Below, in pieces: positions 45,087 through 53,366 of a stretch of 64,000 nt of DNA. How positions within the stretch are numbered: the first letter of the stretch is position 1; the number at the start of each line of letters is the position of its first letter. The notes beneath the pieces were generated by a model, which saw only the letters and a program-made list of their open reading frames with translations, was not told the origin of the DNA and searched no databases. The position numbers and the translations under genes are program-made. The DNA comes from Paenisporosarcina sp050269735 (lineage in GTDB: Bacteria > Bacillota > Bacilli > Bacillales_A > Planococcaceae): contig NZ_JBNNIX010000001.1 of assembly GCF_050269735.1 (NCBI RefSeq), positions 62,001-126,000 of the forward strand, given 5' to 3'.

Positions 45087-46193
45087 ATGATGAAGGATGT
45101 AAAAATAAATTCGTACCAATTTCTTGTTCTAGTCATCCTATTTACGATAGGTTCGAGCATCTTGCTTGTACCATCAGGCTTAGCTCAAAATGCGAAGCAA
45201 GACGCTTGGATTGCCGCGATATTCGGGATGGGGATTGGGTTACTAGTCATTTGGCTATTTTGCACAATAGGGAAATGGTTTCCAAATCTCACTTTTATTG
45301 AAATCAATAATAAACTCTTTGGGAAATGGATAGGGACAATATTTTCTCTTTTATTTGTGTCGCTTTCTTTTCTTTATACCTCTACTCTTCTAGCTCATTC
45401 TGGAACTTTTCTAAATATCCATGTGCTGCCAAGTACTCCAATGGTAGCGCTAAATACACTTATGGGAATGATTATCATGATGGGTGTCCGTCTTGGATTA
45501 GAGACAATCGCTAGGTCGGCCGAAATCTTAATTGTTGTTTTCTTCTTCCTATTTCTCATTTTAGTGGTGTTTATTTCACCAGAAATCAAGTTTGAAAACA
45601 TACAACCTGTATATGAGGCAGGAACAAAAAAAATTGTTCAATCATCCCTGAATTTAGTGGTTTACTCTTCTGTCAATGCTGTTATTTTGGTAATGATTTT
45701 TCCTGCATTTATAAACAAAGCTACACAAGGAAAAAAATCCTTTTTAATTGGAAACTTAATAGGTGGAATCGTCACCATCATCATTACATTTTTGTGTGTT
45801 GCGGTATTAGGTGCCGAGAATACTACAAGACAGTTATATCCTGGCTATGAATTGGCTAAAAGGATAAATATCGGGGATTTTGTACAGCGTATCGAGGCGT
45901 TAATGGCCGCCTTTTGGATTATTGCGCTCTACTTTAAGGCGACCCTTTATTTTTACGCTTCCGTTTTAGGGATTGCACAAATTTTAAATTTAAAAGAATA
46001 TCGTCCCTTAACTATACCGTTAGGCATGATTGCCATTGCCCTTTCTCTTGTGGTTTATCCAAACGTTATTTACCAAAAAAATTGGGACAGTACAACGCTT
46101 GTTTCATATTCATTATCAATAGGATTATTTTTACCTCTTTTGTTAGTAGTTATATATGCGTTACGCAAAAACCAATTAAAAAAAGAATCCTGA
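45087..46193 (+). CDS. Spore germinant receptor B subunit, copy 2 (GerB family)
   Basis: A 368-residue paralogue of the preceding protein, arising by tandem duplication that included the ribosome binding site region. Differences cluster in the first extracellular segment and helices 3, 5 and 6 (for example YTSTLLAHSGTFLN against YTSELLFYCGTFLN), the part expected to line the ligand site. MIFPAFINKATQGKKSF and the C-terminus stay conserved. With a single A and a single C subunit, the two B proteins may compete to give receptors with different germinant specificity. That is inference. It ends the operon. Confidence 0.92.
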   Translation: MMKDVKINSYQFLVLVILFTIGSSILLVPSGLAQNAKQDAWIAAIFGMGIGLLVIWLFCTIGKWFPNLTFIEINNKLFGKWIGTIFSLLFVSLSFLYTSTLLAHSGTFLNIHVLPSTPMVALNTLMGMIIMMGVRLGLETIARSAEILIVVFFFLFLILVVFISPEIKFENIQPVYEAGTKKIVQSSLNLVVYSSVNAVILVMIFPAFINKATQGKKSFLIGNLIGGIVTIIITFLCVAVLGAENTTRQLYPGYELAKRINIGDFVQRIEALMAAFWIIALYFKATLYFYASVLGIAQILNLKEYRPLTIPLGMIAIALSLVVYPNVIYQKNWDSTTLVSYSLSIGLFLPLLLVVIYALRKNQLKKES

Positions 46194-46346
46194 ACATCAT
46201 TAATATCGTCAAAGCTTATTCGACGTTTACTCAATAACTGAAACCTGGGAACTCTTGAAGAGGAATTTTAGTATGATGCATTTGGGTGTGAGTAAAAAGT
46301 AAATGGAATAACTTGTGAATAATTTTATATATGGTCCACTAAACAT

Positions 46347-46373
46347 CCATCTTCTATTTTCGAAGATGGTGTT
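46347..46373 (+). terminator. Possible terminator of the ger operon
   Basis: The stem CCATCTTC / GAAGATGG with a 7-nt loop is followed by only a short TGTTT tail. It is weaker than others here. The hairpin at 46485 may finish the job. Confidence 0.5.
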
Positions 46374-46484
46374 TGCAAGACTATGTTTGTGATCTTCCCC
46401 CCAAGAGTGTGAATCGTTACCGTATCGAACTGGAAAATGAAGAAACCTTTTTTAAATGACACACCAGTAAAGTTATAAATTTAA

Positions 46485-46520
46485 AAAAGCGAACTCCTTT
46501 AATTTTTGGAGTTCGCTTTT
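46485..46520. terminator. Bidirectional terminator
   Basis: The 13-bp stem AAAAGCGAACTCC / GGAGTTCGCTTTT with a 10-nt loop has U-tracts both ways. It mainly ends the RNase J gene on the minus strand. Together with 46347 it is the only structure seen in the 46194-46539 gap. Confidence 0.9.
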
Positions 46521-46539
46521 ATTCATGTGTGCAATCAAG

Positions 46540-48213
46540 TTAAATCTCGATAATGATGGGGAGAATCATCGGTCTTCTCTTCGTTTTTTCATATAAAAAC
46601 TTCCCTAAAGTAGCTTTAATGCTTTGCTTCAGTACATTGCGTTGGCGTCCATTTGGAGCTTCAGTCGTTTGAATGGTAGTCACAACTAATCGATCTACTT
46701 CCTTCATCAGCTCTTCTGCATCACGTGCATAGACAAAGCCTCGAGAAATGGTATCAGGACCTGAAATAATTTGACCATCCGACTTACTAAGTGTAACGAC
46801 GATGACAATCATCCCGTCTTCAGAAAGCAGCTTGCGATCACGCAGAACGATATTCCCTACATCCCCAATACCCAATCCGTCGACAAAAATATTTCCTGAA
46901 GGGACTTTTCGCGTTTGACGTGCAGTGGCGTTGTTTACATCTACAACATCTCCATTGTTGATGATGAAAATGTTGTCTCTTTCCACACCAACTGATTCGG
47001 CTAATAACCTATGCTGATGTAGCATCCTGAGCTCCCCGTGAATGGGAATAAAATATTTCGGTCTCATCAATGTCAGCATCAACTTCAATTCCTCTTGGCA
47101 GGCATGCCCAGAAACGTGCATACCTGTAGCCCTGCCAGAACCATAAATGACTTTTGCTCTTAAACGATACAAATTATCGATAACTCGCGAAACATTTCGT
47201 TCATTTCCAGGGATTGGTGAGGAAGCGAATATCACTGTATCTTCAGGTAGAATTTCTACTTGTCGATAGTTGGAGCTTGCGAGGCGCGATAAAGCAGCCA
47301 TCGGTTCCCCTTGGCTTCCTGTACAAAGTATAGCCACGTTCTCAGGTGCCATTCTTTTAATATCATGCGGATCAATGATCATCCCTTCTGGAACATTTAA
47401 ATGACCTTGCTCCATGGCGACGGAGACCACATTCACCATACTGCGACCTAATAAGACGAGTTTACGGTTTGTTTTTTGGGCAGCATCCACTACTTGTTGC
47501 ACCCGATGGACATTGGATGCAAATGTAGAAATAAAGATTTTTCTGTTGGCCTTCCGAAATGCATCTTCAATGTGCCCGCCTACCAATGATTCAGAAGGTG
47601 TAAATCCCGGTCGTTCGGCATTCGTACTTTCCGACAATAATACGAGCACACCGTTTTTACCAATTTCAGCCATTTCATGAATGTCCGCATATTCATTGTT
47701 CACAGGAGTCAGATCGAATTTAAAGTCCCCTGTATGAACAACCGTCCCTTCAGGCGTGTGAAAGGCAATTCCTAAACAATCTGGAATGCTGTGATTTGTC
47801 TTAAAGAAAGTACATGTAATGGCATTGAAAGTGATTTTCGACTTGGAATCAATCAGATTCATCTCAGTTTGTCTTAAAAGACCATGTTCTTTCAATTTAA
47901 TTTCAATTAATCCCAATGTCATTCTTGTGGCGTAAACCGGCATATTTAATTGTTTCAATAGGTAAGGAATACCACCGATATGATCTTCATGTCCATGTGT
48001 AACGACTAACGCCCGAACCTTGTCCTTATTTTCTTGTAAATACGAAATATCTTGAATGATTAAATCTATGCCGAGTAAGCTTTCATCTGGAAATTTAGAT
48101 CCGCAGTCGATGACCACAATGTCGTTTTCAACTTGCAGGACATACATGTTTTTTCCGATTTCATTTACGCCGCCTAGGGCGAAAATGGATAATGAGTTTT
48201 CTACCGTATCCAA
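46540..48213 (-). CDS. Ribonuclease J family protein
   Basis: A 557-residue metallo-beta-lactamase/beta-CASP nuclease that cuts RNA internally and trims it 5' to 3'. The zinc-binding HGHEDHIGG lies near residue 77, THSIPDC-type (NHSIPDC) and HTGDFKFD follow, then the beta-CASP motifs FASNVHRVQQV and TGSQGEPMAALSR, and HVSGHACQEELKLML. The C-terminus FLYEKTKRRPMILPIIIEI is near-identical to RnjA. Elsewhere (NAERPGFTPSE, VPSGNIFVDGLGIGDVGNIVLRDRKLLS) it reads more like RnjB, yet the active site is the full HxHxDH. It could be RnjB or an extra paralogue. Monocistronic, start ATG with AGGAGG. Confidence 0.92.
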   Translation of the reverse strand: MDTVENSLSIFALGGVNEIGKNMYVLQVENDIVVIDCGSKFPDESLLGIDLIIQDISYLQENKDKVRALVVTHGHEDHIGGIPYLLKQLNMPVYATRMTLGLIEIKLKEHGLLRQTEMNLIDSKSKITFNAITCTFFKTNHSIPDCLGIAFHTPEGTVVHTGDFKFDLTPVNNEYADIHEMAEIGKNGVLVLLSESTNAERPGFTPSESLVGGHIEDAFRKANRKIFISTFASNVHRVQQVVDAAQKTNRKLVLLGRSMVNVVSVAMEQGHLNVPEGMIIDPHDIKRMAPENVAILCTGSQGEPMAALSRLASSNYRQVEILPEDTVIFASSPIPGNERNVSRVIDNLYRLRAKVIYGSGRATGMHVSGHACQEELKLMLTLMRPKYFIPIHGELRMLHQHRLLAESVGVERDNIFIINNGDVVDVNNATARQTRKVPSGNIFVDGLGIGDVGNIVLRDRKLLSEDGMIVIVVTLSKSDGQIISGPDTISRGFVYARDAEELMKEVDRLVVTTIQTTEAPNGRQRNVLKQSIKATLGKFLYEKTKRRPMILPIIIEI

Positions 48214-48475
48214 ATTAAATATCCTCCTAAGTTAAATGACTATGAGAAGTATTCCCACAAGATATTCTTTTTATTTATTGTTTGGGAAAAGTTTTACAAT
48301 GCGAAATCCTGTTTTAAAGCTCTTTTCAAACAATAACCAATTACTTATGTTCGAGTATTTGTGAAGATTCCGATAAGTTTTTGTTGGTTCAATTCTAGAT
48401 GGATATGCTCTTCTTGGTGTACCACTAGAATATCTACTGGCAGCAAGCTTCAAGGCTGCATCTTTGAAAATGAAA

Positions 48476-48510
48476 ACGAACCCCCTTTTATACGAGAAAG
48501 GGGGTTCGTC
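48476..48510 (-). terminator. Terminator of a small gene on the minus strand
   Basis: On the minus strand, the stem ACGAACCCCCTTT / AAAGGGGGTTCGT is followed by TTTTCATTTT, directly after the stop at 48515. The remaining 48214-48475 gap shows nothing clear. Confidence 0.88.
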
Positions 48511-48514
48511 AGTA

Positions 48515-48703
48515 TTAATGCCGTTTATTTTCTGGATGCTTCGTAATTGATTTTTTTTCATTTTCCTCGTGGTTTTCTCTTGCGATTTCCTCATTTAAAG
48601 TTTCATCTTCAAACTTGTTATCGAGAAACACTTGAACTCCGTTTACACTCACAATCGTATTGGCTGGATCGGAAAAAATCTCTTTTTCGCGATTGAAACT
48701 CAC
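48515..48703 (-). CDS. Small acidic protein, 62 aa, unknown
   Basis: A 62-residue hydrophilic protein rich in Glu, Asn and Lys, with a beta-like segment TIVSVNGVQVFLD in the middle. The GTG start has GGAG at 9 nt, and the gene ends at a strong terminator. It may belong to the neighbouring set of coat-like small genes, but no motif shows that. Unrecognised family. Confidence 0.55.
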   Translation of the reverse strand: MSFNREKEIFSDPANTIVSVNGVQVFLDNKFEDETLNEEIARENHEENEKKSITKHPENKRH

Positions 48704-48733
48704 GTGATATCACTCCAATTGGGTACAGCTTGA

Positions 48734-48919
48734 TTATCTTTTGTTTCTATTTTGTTGATTTGTCGATTTTCTAGCTTGTTTCCCATTCGTATTGTTAAGT
48801 TCAGTGAACTCACGAGAAAATTCTTCCCTTGCTTGCTGAGGCGTTTGTTTCAATGCTTTTGGTGTCTGCGGTAAGGAATTTTTGTTGTTGCTGGATGAAT
48901 TATGGTTGTCTTTACCCAT
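48734..48919 (-). CDS. Small hydrophilic protein, 61 aa, paralogue A
   Basis: A short Asn/Gln/Ser/Lys-rich protein (KDNHNSSSNNKNSLPQTP...) with a helix AREEFSREFTELN and a basic Asn-rich tail. The same EEFSRE-TE motif with the same flanking composition occurs in the 64-residue protein at 52940-53134. The composition resembles minor small spore proteins and the context is a coat-like cluster, so a spore role is plausible but not proven. I chose the internal ATG at 48919 with GAAGG upstream. The longer frame starts far upstream without a site. Confidence 0.55.
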   Translation of the reverse strand: MGKDNHNSSSNNKNSLPQTPKALKQTPQQAREEFSREFTELNNTNGKQARKSTNQQNRNKR

Positions 48920-49001
48920 TTTCTCGCCTTCTTTCCAAAGTATTTGTTCTTGAAAAGTATGGCTAAAAAAGGGTGTTTTCATGTAACTGAATTAAGACTA
49001 A

Positions 49002-49310
49002 TTAATCTCTAATTAATGCTACGCGATAAGGGAATAATGTGGCGGTCATAATCCCTTCTTTTACTGCCGGATCGTTTTCCATCAACGTTCTTGCTTCTTC
49101 TTCGGAGTTCACTTCCAAAATGACAATGCCAAATCCGGATGAATCCATATCTAATGTTCTGCCCGCTAAAATGAGCGTTCCTATTTTTTGCAATCGCTGT
49201 AATTCTTCGAAGTGCTTTTGAACAATATTATTTTCATAATCAGTCCAATTTGTCTCTTCCAGTAAAGACGGAATTAATTTTAGTTGATATAAAAATTGCA
49301 ATTTTTCCAC
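49002..49310 (-). CDS. YciI-like protein, 102 aa
   Basis: A single YciI/dimeric alpha-beta barrel domain. The conserved His and Asp are in VQKHFEELQRLQKIGTLILAGRT and FGIVILEVNSEEEARTLMENDPAVKEG. YciI-like proteins are small, dimeric, cytoplasmic and may bind or degrade phenolic ligands. The start ATG is preceded by GGGGGA-type purines on the minus strand. Transcribed alone, divergent from the cotB-like gene. Confidence 0.82.
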   Translation of the reverse strand: MEKLQFLYQLKLIPSLLEETNWTDYENNIVQKHFEELQRLQKIGTLILAGRTLDMDSSGFGIVILEVNSEEEARTLMENDPAVKEGIMTATLFPYRVALIRD

Positions 49311-49525
49311 GTTGAATCCCCCAAAAACATGATGAGTATATATTCTCCAATTTAAATACGTATTCCTTTAAGCAATTTGGAAATTGGTTTATTTACCTAT
49401 GCATCTGAAAAGCACATACATATATATAATCATAAACTTAACAAAATAATTTGCCCTGTTTAAGTTCAGAAAGGCTTTTTTATTTGTTTGTAGTTAATTG
49501 AGATAAGAAGAAAGGGGAAGACGGA

Positions 49526-50524
49526 ATGAAAGATGAGTATTTAAGCTCATTGGTTGGAAGATCGGTTCAAGTTTACAGAGGTGGCCCAGATTCAAATGTA
49601 GGCGTTTTATTGGATGTAAACGACGATTATTTAACGTTGCAAAAAGAAGACGGCGAAATAATTTATTACAAAACGGCTCACATAAAGAGTATTAAAGAAA
49701 ATTCACAGATTCGATTTAACTCCATTTTAAAAGTTTACGACTCCAACAATCTAGTAAAAGCAACTACATTTAATGAGCTTGTAGGTCACTTCAAGGATCA
49801 AACAATTCGGGTTAATGGGAAAGGTCCAGAATCGAAGTATGGGACATTGATTGACGTTAAAGATGATTTTTTAGTTCTTTATACGGAACAGGACGGATTA
49901 CTGTTTTACAAAGAACAACACATCAAGAGCTTCAGTCACCCCATTCCAACTACGAGCCAAGTAGTTGTGGAAGAGGACCATACCACTGTGACAGAAGAAA
50001 CAACAGAAGAATCAAATGTGAATAAAATGAAGGAAGTTTATGAACAAATAATAGCTGATAACACAGCTAATTTAATGACAAATCTTAAATATTCCTGGAT
50101 TAAGATCAATAGAAAAGGTCCTGAAAGCATGGAAGGTTTATTAGTGGAAGCCAATGATGATTACCTTGTATTGGTTGTGAATAATGAAATTTTCCGAATC
50201 GCGACCTATCATGTGAAAAATTTCAGTCTGAACATTAATACATCAGAAGAGCAAAAAGACGAGCAAAAAGATGAACAAAAAGATAAACAAAAAAACGAAA
50301 CCAATAATGCTCAAACAACTAACACCTCAACTAATAGCGAGCAAGCAAACAAATCACAAAAGCAGGAAAAGCAGGAATCAACTAATCAAGAAACATCAAC
50401 TCAGTCAAAACGCACATATGAAGAAGAGTTGAATCTTGCCAATAAACGAAGAAATAGACGTTGGAAGAAAAAAGCGCAAAAAGGAAAAACGCCATCTCAA
50501 GCAAGTGAAAAAAAAAAGAAGTAG
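49526..50524 (+). CDS. cotB: Spore coat protein B-like (CotB), tail interrupted at an A10 tract
   Basis: A 332-residue coat-type protein with three copies of one beta-rich repeat: residues about 8-56 (VYRGGPDSNVGVLLDVNDDYLTLQ...), 85-135 (NGKGPESKYGTLIDVKDDFLVL) and 190-235 (NRKGPESMEGLLVEANDDYLVL). A Gln/Lys/Ser-rich linker and basic tail follow. This closely matches B. subtilis CotB. The frame ends at 50522-50524 just after ten A residues (50508-50517). In the -1 frame it continues open to 50637 as 39 more basic residues (IQRRRSGKQKSAVAEFRKKNN). So the gene is either disrupted, slipped during transcription, or misread in a homopolymer. A weak sigma-K-like -10 (CATAAACTT) lies at 49431. Confidence 0.87.
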   Translation: MKDEYLSSLVGRSVQVYRGGPDSNVGVLLDVNDDYLTLQKEDGEIIYYKTAHIKSIKENSQIRFNSILKVYDSNNLVKATTFNELVGHFKDQTIRVNGKGPESKYGTLIDVKDDFLVLYTEQDGLLFYKEQHIKSFSHPIPTTSQVVVEEDHTTVTEETTEESNVNKMKEVYEQIIADNTANLMTNLKYSWIKINRKGPESMEGLLVEANDDYLVLVVNNEIFRIATYHVKNFSLNINTSEEQKDEQKDEQKDKQKNETNNAQTTNTSTNSEQANKSQKQEKQESTNQETSTQSKRTYEEELNLANKRRNRRWKKKAQKGKTPSQASEKKKK

Positions 50525-50680
50525 TAGTTGAGGCTTCTCCAGTGACATCGCCCACCAACACGTCTCCTATACAAAGAAGACGTTCCGGTAAACAAAAAAG
50601 CGCAGTCGCAGAATTCAGAAAGAAGAATAATAAATAGAGGGTGACGAGCACTCTCCATTTCAGTAGAAAGGGGGGAGGAA

Positions 50681-50827
50681 ATGATCATTTTTTCTTTGTT
50701 AATGGTCTCAGGACTATTCTTTTACCAACTATTAACACCTCCAATAGAAGAGCAGGCATTACCGATTGACCGTAAGAATAAGAAGAAAATGAAATTCCGT
50801 TTTAATGGGGTTAATTCAAATGCATGA
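50681..50827 (+). CDS. Small membrane protein, 48 aa, upstream of permease
   Basis: A 48-residue ORF starts at an ATG with the very strong site GGGGGGAGGAA. It has one N-terminal hydrophobic helix (IIFSLLMVSGLFFYQLL), then Pro-Glu and a basic tail (RKNKKKMKFRF). Its stop overlaps the start of the ArsB-like permease (ATGCATGA), so it could couple permease translation or be a small partner protein. It was found by reading the frame, and is too short to be obvious in gene calls. Function unknown. Confidence 0.65.
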   Translation: MIIFSLLMVSGLFFYQLLTPPIEEQALPIDRKNKKKMKFRFNGVNSNA

Positions 50828-52178
50828 ATACGTACTCGTTTATACATTTACGATATTTGCACTCACAACTTTGTTTATCATGTGGAGACCGCAGGGAATA
50901 AATGAATCCATCCCAGCAATCATTGGAGCTATGCTGCTCTTTGTTGCAGGTGTTGTTCCATTTAGTGATATTCTCGAGATATTTAAGCTGGTAAGCGGCC
51001 CATCCATCACCATTATTTCAACCATTGTCATGTGTATAGTGTTGGAAAGTATCGGGGTATTCCGATGGGCAGCTGTTAATCTCGTCAATAAAGCAAAAGG
51101 GTCTGGAATTAAGTTATTCCTGTACATTATGGTTCTGTGTTTTTTAATGACTATCTTTTTCAATAATGATGGCAGTATTCTTATTACCACACCAATCATC
51201 CTCCATATCGTAAACATGTTACAGCTGAAACCCCATCAAAAGTTACCTTATTTATTCGCAGGTGTATTTATTGCTACGTCAGCTAGTTTACCTATTGGAG
51301 TAAGTAATATTGCCAATCTGATTGGTTTGAAAATGGTTGGTTTGGATTTGATTTCGTATACGCATTTTGCTTTTGTTCCTTCCATGGTTGGAATCTCCAC
51401 ACTCAGCTTGTTACTATATCTTCTCTTTAAGAAAGATATCCCAAAGAACATATCCACGTTAAACAACACCTCCATTGAACGATTTATCTCAAATTCACAT
51501 CAGACACATCCATTGTCAGGGATACCTCAACCGCTGGAAGCGATCAATTGGTCTTTGTTCAGAGTGTGTATTAGTTTAGTTGTTATCATTAGAGGAAGCT
51601 ATTTTATTTTACCTACGTACGGCATCTCTATTGAGGCGATAGCTATTGTTGGTGCAGTTTTATTAATCATAGTTAGATGGATCAGTTTGCGAATGGGAAT
51701 CCTGGACGTAATTAAAAAAGCGCCGTGGCATATTCTCGTTTTTGCATTTGGTATGTACGTCACGGTGTATGCATTGAACAATACGGGAATCACCACTTTT
51801 TTTAACGAATTATTTGAAGGCATGATGAAACAAAATTTTGTCTTTGCAAGTTTTATCACTGGGCTATTAGTTAGTATTCTTTCCAATCTGATGAATAACT
51901 TACCCTCCGTTATGTTAGGAACATTGATGATTACAGATATGGGGTTGGATTTGCAAACGCTACAAGTTTCTTATATAGCCATCATCATCGGGAGCGATAT
52001 TGGTGCCTTACTGTCTCCATTAGGAACACTGGCCACTTTGTTATGGATGTTTGTATTAAGGAAAAATGGCGTTCATATCACCTGGTCCAAATATTTTAAA
52101 GTCGCTTTGTTAGTCATCCCATTGACTCTTTTCGTCACGTTGATTGCATTTAATTTGTGGCTTCTCTTCATTTTATAA
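50820..52178 (+). CDS. ArsB/NhaD-type ion permease
   Basis: A 452-residue permease with about eleven helices, of the ion transporter superfamily. Segments VMCIVLESIGVFRWAAV, IFFNNDGSILITTPII and SNLMNNLPSVMLGTLMI match the arsenite/Na+ (ArsB, NhaD) group, whose two half-repeats each carry an NND or NNLP-type kink. An arsenite or anion substrate is a guess. I chose ATG 50820. An earlier in-frame ATG (50805) lacks a site. It sits between two coat-like genes with an 18-nt gap to the second, so they probably share a transcript. Confidence 0.82.
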   Translation: MHEYVLVYTFTIFALTTLFIMWRPQGINESIPAIIGAMLLFVAGVVPFSDILEIFKLVSGPSITIISTIVMCIVLESIGVFRWAAVNLVNKAKGSGIKLFLYIMVLCFLMTIFFNNDGSILITTPIILHIVNMLQLKPHQKLPYLFAGVFIATSASLPIGVSNIANLIGLKMVGLDLISYTHFAFVPSMVGISTLSLLLYLLFKKDIPKNISTLNNTSIERFISNSHQTHPLSGIPQPLEAINWSLFRVCISLVVIIRGSYFILPTYGISIEAIAIVGAVLLIIVRWISLRMGILDVIKKAPWHILVFAFGMYVTVYALNNTGITTFFNELFEGMMKQNFVFASFITGLLVSILSNLMNNLPSVMLGTLMITDMGLDLQTLQVSYIAIIIGSDIGALLSPLGTLATLLWMFVLRKNGVHITWSKYFKVALLVIPLTLFVTLIAFNLWLLFIL

Positions 52179-52195
52179 GTAAAGGAGTTGAATTA

Positions 52196-52852
52196 ATGAA
52201 TAGCCTTAGATCATATATAGGACAAATAATAGAGGTTGAAGTATCCTCCAAAAAAACGATTGTAGGAAAGCTATTGGAATTAGGTTCTGACCTAATCGTC
52301 CTCTTTAACGGTCGACAATATGTGTATTTACCAGTCGTCCATCTTCTTTCAGTTAACAAGGGAGAATCGACGGATACAGAATACATGAATGCTGAAACAG
52401 CACCATTCGAGGGGAAACAGCTATCCCTGAAACAGATCTTGACGAACGCATCCGGTATATTTGTGGAGCTTTTCTTAACCGGCAATCATCATGTTCACGG
52501 TTATATCCAAAACGTTCAGGAAGACTATATTGTATTCAATTCGCCGGCATTTAAAACGATGTACATTCCAGTTGCGCACCTAAAATGGCTAATCCCATAC
52601 CTCAACCAAACCCCTTATCAAATCAAGACAGGTCAACAAATCCATTCTTCTGGCGAATCATTCGCTCAAACATTTGAAGAGCAAATGAAAAAGTCCTTAG
52701 GGAAAATAGTGCTATTTGATTTAGGGAAAGATTCCGAAAAAATCGGAATCCTGAATGGTGTTGAAAATATTTTGGTGGAATTGGTAAAAGGAAATGGGAA
52801 AACCATTTATTTAAACATGGCCCATCTCAAGTCTATGCATGAGGGAAAATAA
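52196..52852 (+). CDS. CotB-like three-repeat protein, 218 aa
   Basis: The protein has three copies of the beta-rich module seen in the CotB-like protein 2.7 kb upstream, each ending in a -HLxS- or HLKW-type motif: VVHLLSVNKG (about 43-53), VAHLKWLIP (about 122-130) and MAHLKSMHEG (about 208-217). The N-terminus IGQIIEVEVSSKKTIVGKL fits a DUF2642-like fold. It lacks the basic tail of CotB. The start ATG has AAAGGAG and follows the permease gene by 17 nt. Spore-coat function is by family resemblance. Confidence 0.75.
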   Translation: MNSLRSYIGQIIEVEVSSKKTIVGKLLELGSDLIVLFNGRQYVYLPVVHLLSVNKGESTDTEYMNAETAPFEGKQLSLKQILTNASGIFVELFLTGNHHVHGYIQNVQEDYIVFNSPAFKTMYIPVAHLKWLIPYLNQTPYQIKTGQQIHSSGESFAQTFEEQMKKSLGKIVLFDLGKDSEKIGILNGVENILVELVKGNGKTIYLNMAHLKSMHEGK

Positions 52853-52883
52853 AACAGGCGGCAGTTTTGCCTTTTATATAGAG

Positions 52884-52924
52884 AAAAGAAGCAGGTATCC
52901 AATTTAGGAAAACCTGCTTCTTTT
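52884..52924. terminator. Bidirectional terminator
   Basis: The stem AAAAGAAGCAGGT / ACCTGCTTCTTTT with a 15-nt loop ends both the cotB-like operon (+) and the small protein gene (-). Confidence 0.92.
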
Positions 52925-52939
52925 CATTTTTACATTGAA

Positions 52940-53134
52940 TTACTTGTTGTTTTTACGTTTTTGAGCTGTTTTTTGATTTTGCCCAGTTTGCGTGTTTTTG
53001 TTAATGATTTCAGTTAATTCACGAGAGAATTCTTCACGACCAGTAGCACCATTTTTTGCTTGCCCGGTTTTCGGAGGTGTTTGCGTGTTGTTACGAGTGT
53101 TTTTACCTGAAGAATTCTGATTGTTTTTTGGCAT
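52940..53134 (-). CDS. Small hydrophilic protein, 64 aa, paralogue B
   Basis: A 64-residue Asn/Lys/Gln-rich protein ending in basic KRKNNK. REEFSRELTEI matches the REEFSREFTEL of the 61-residue protein at 48734-48919, and both have Asn-rich N-termini and basic tails, so they are paralogues. AAAGGAG lies about 10 nt before the ATG. It is convergent with the second CotB-like gene. Spore association is inferred from context only. Confidence 0.6.
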   Translation of the reverse strand: MPKNNQNSSGKNTRNNTQTPPKTGQAKNGATGREEFSRELTEIINKNTQTGQNQKTAQKRKNNK

Positions 53135-53311
53135 TTGATCATGTCTCCTTTCAAGTTGGCCGTACGTAGTAAGTATGGGTAGAAAAGTTCTTCTTTATGT
53201 ACACAAAAAAAGTTTTTCTAAAATAATATTATCGATAAACAATTCACTTAGTTATCGATAAAACTTGCGCATGAATTATTCTTCACATTCGCGGCATAAA
53301 TATCCGCCACT

Positions 53312-53320
53312 TGATATACT
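53312..53320 (+). promoter_or_regulatory. Extended -10 promoter of the RNA methyltransferase gene
   Basis: TGATATACT is a TGn-extended -10. It lies inside the frame that is open from 53265, which argues that the longer protein is not made and that the TTG at 53367 is the true start. Confidence 0.5.
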
Positions 53321-53366
53321 AACAAGTAACTGCTCCTTCAAGAGCATGATAAAGGATGGGAATAAT

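Noticed and set aside
48271..48594. 107-residue minus-strand frame near 48.4 kb
   Set aside because: It crosses a terminator and the end of the 62-residue gene, and lacks a site.
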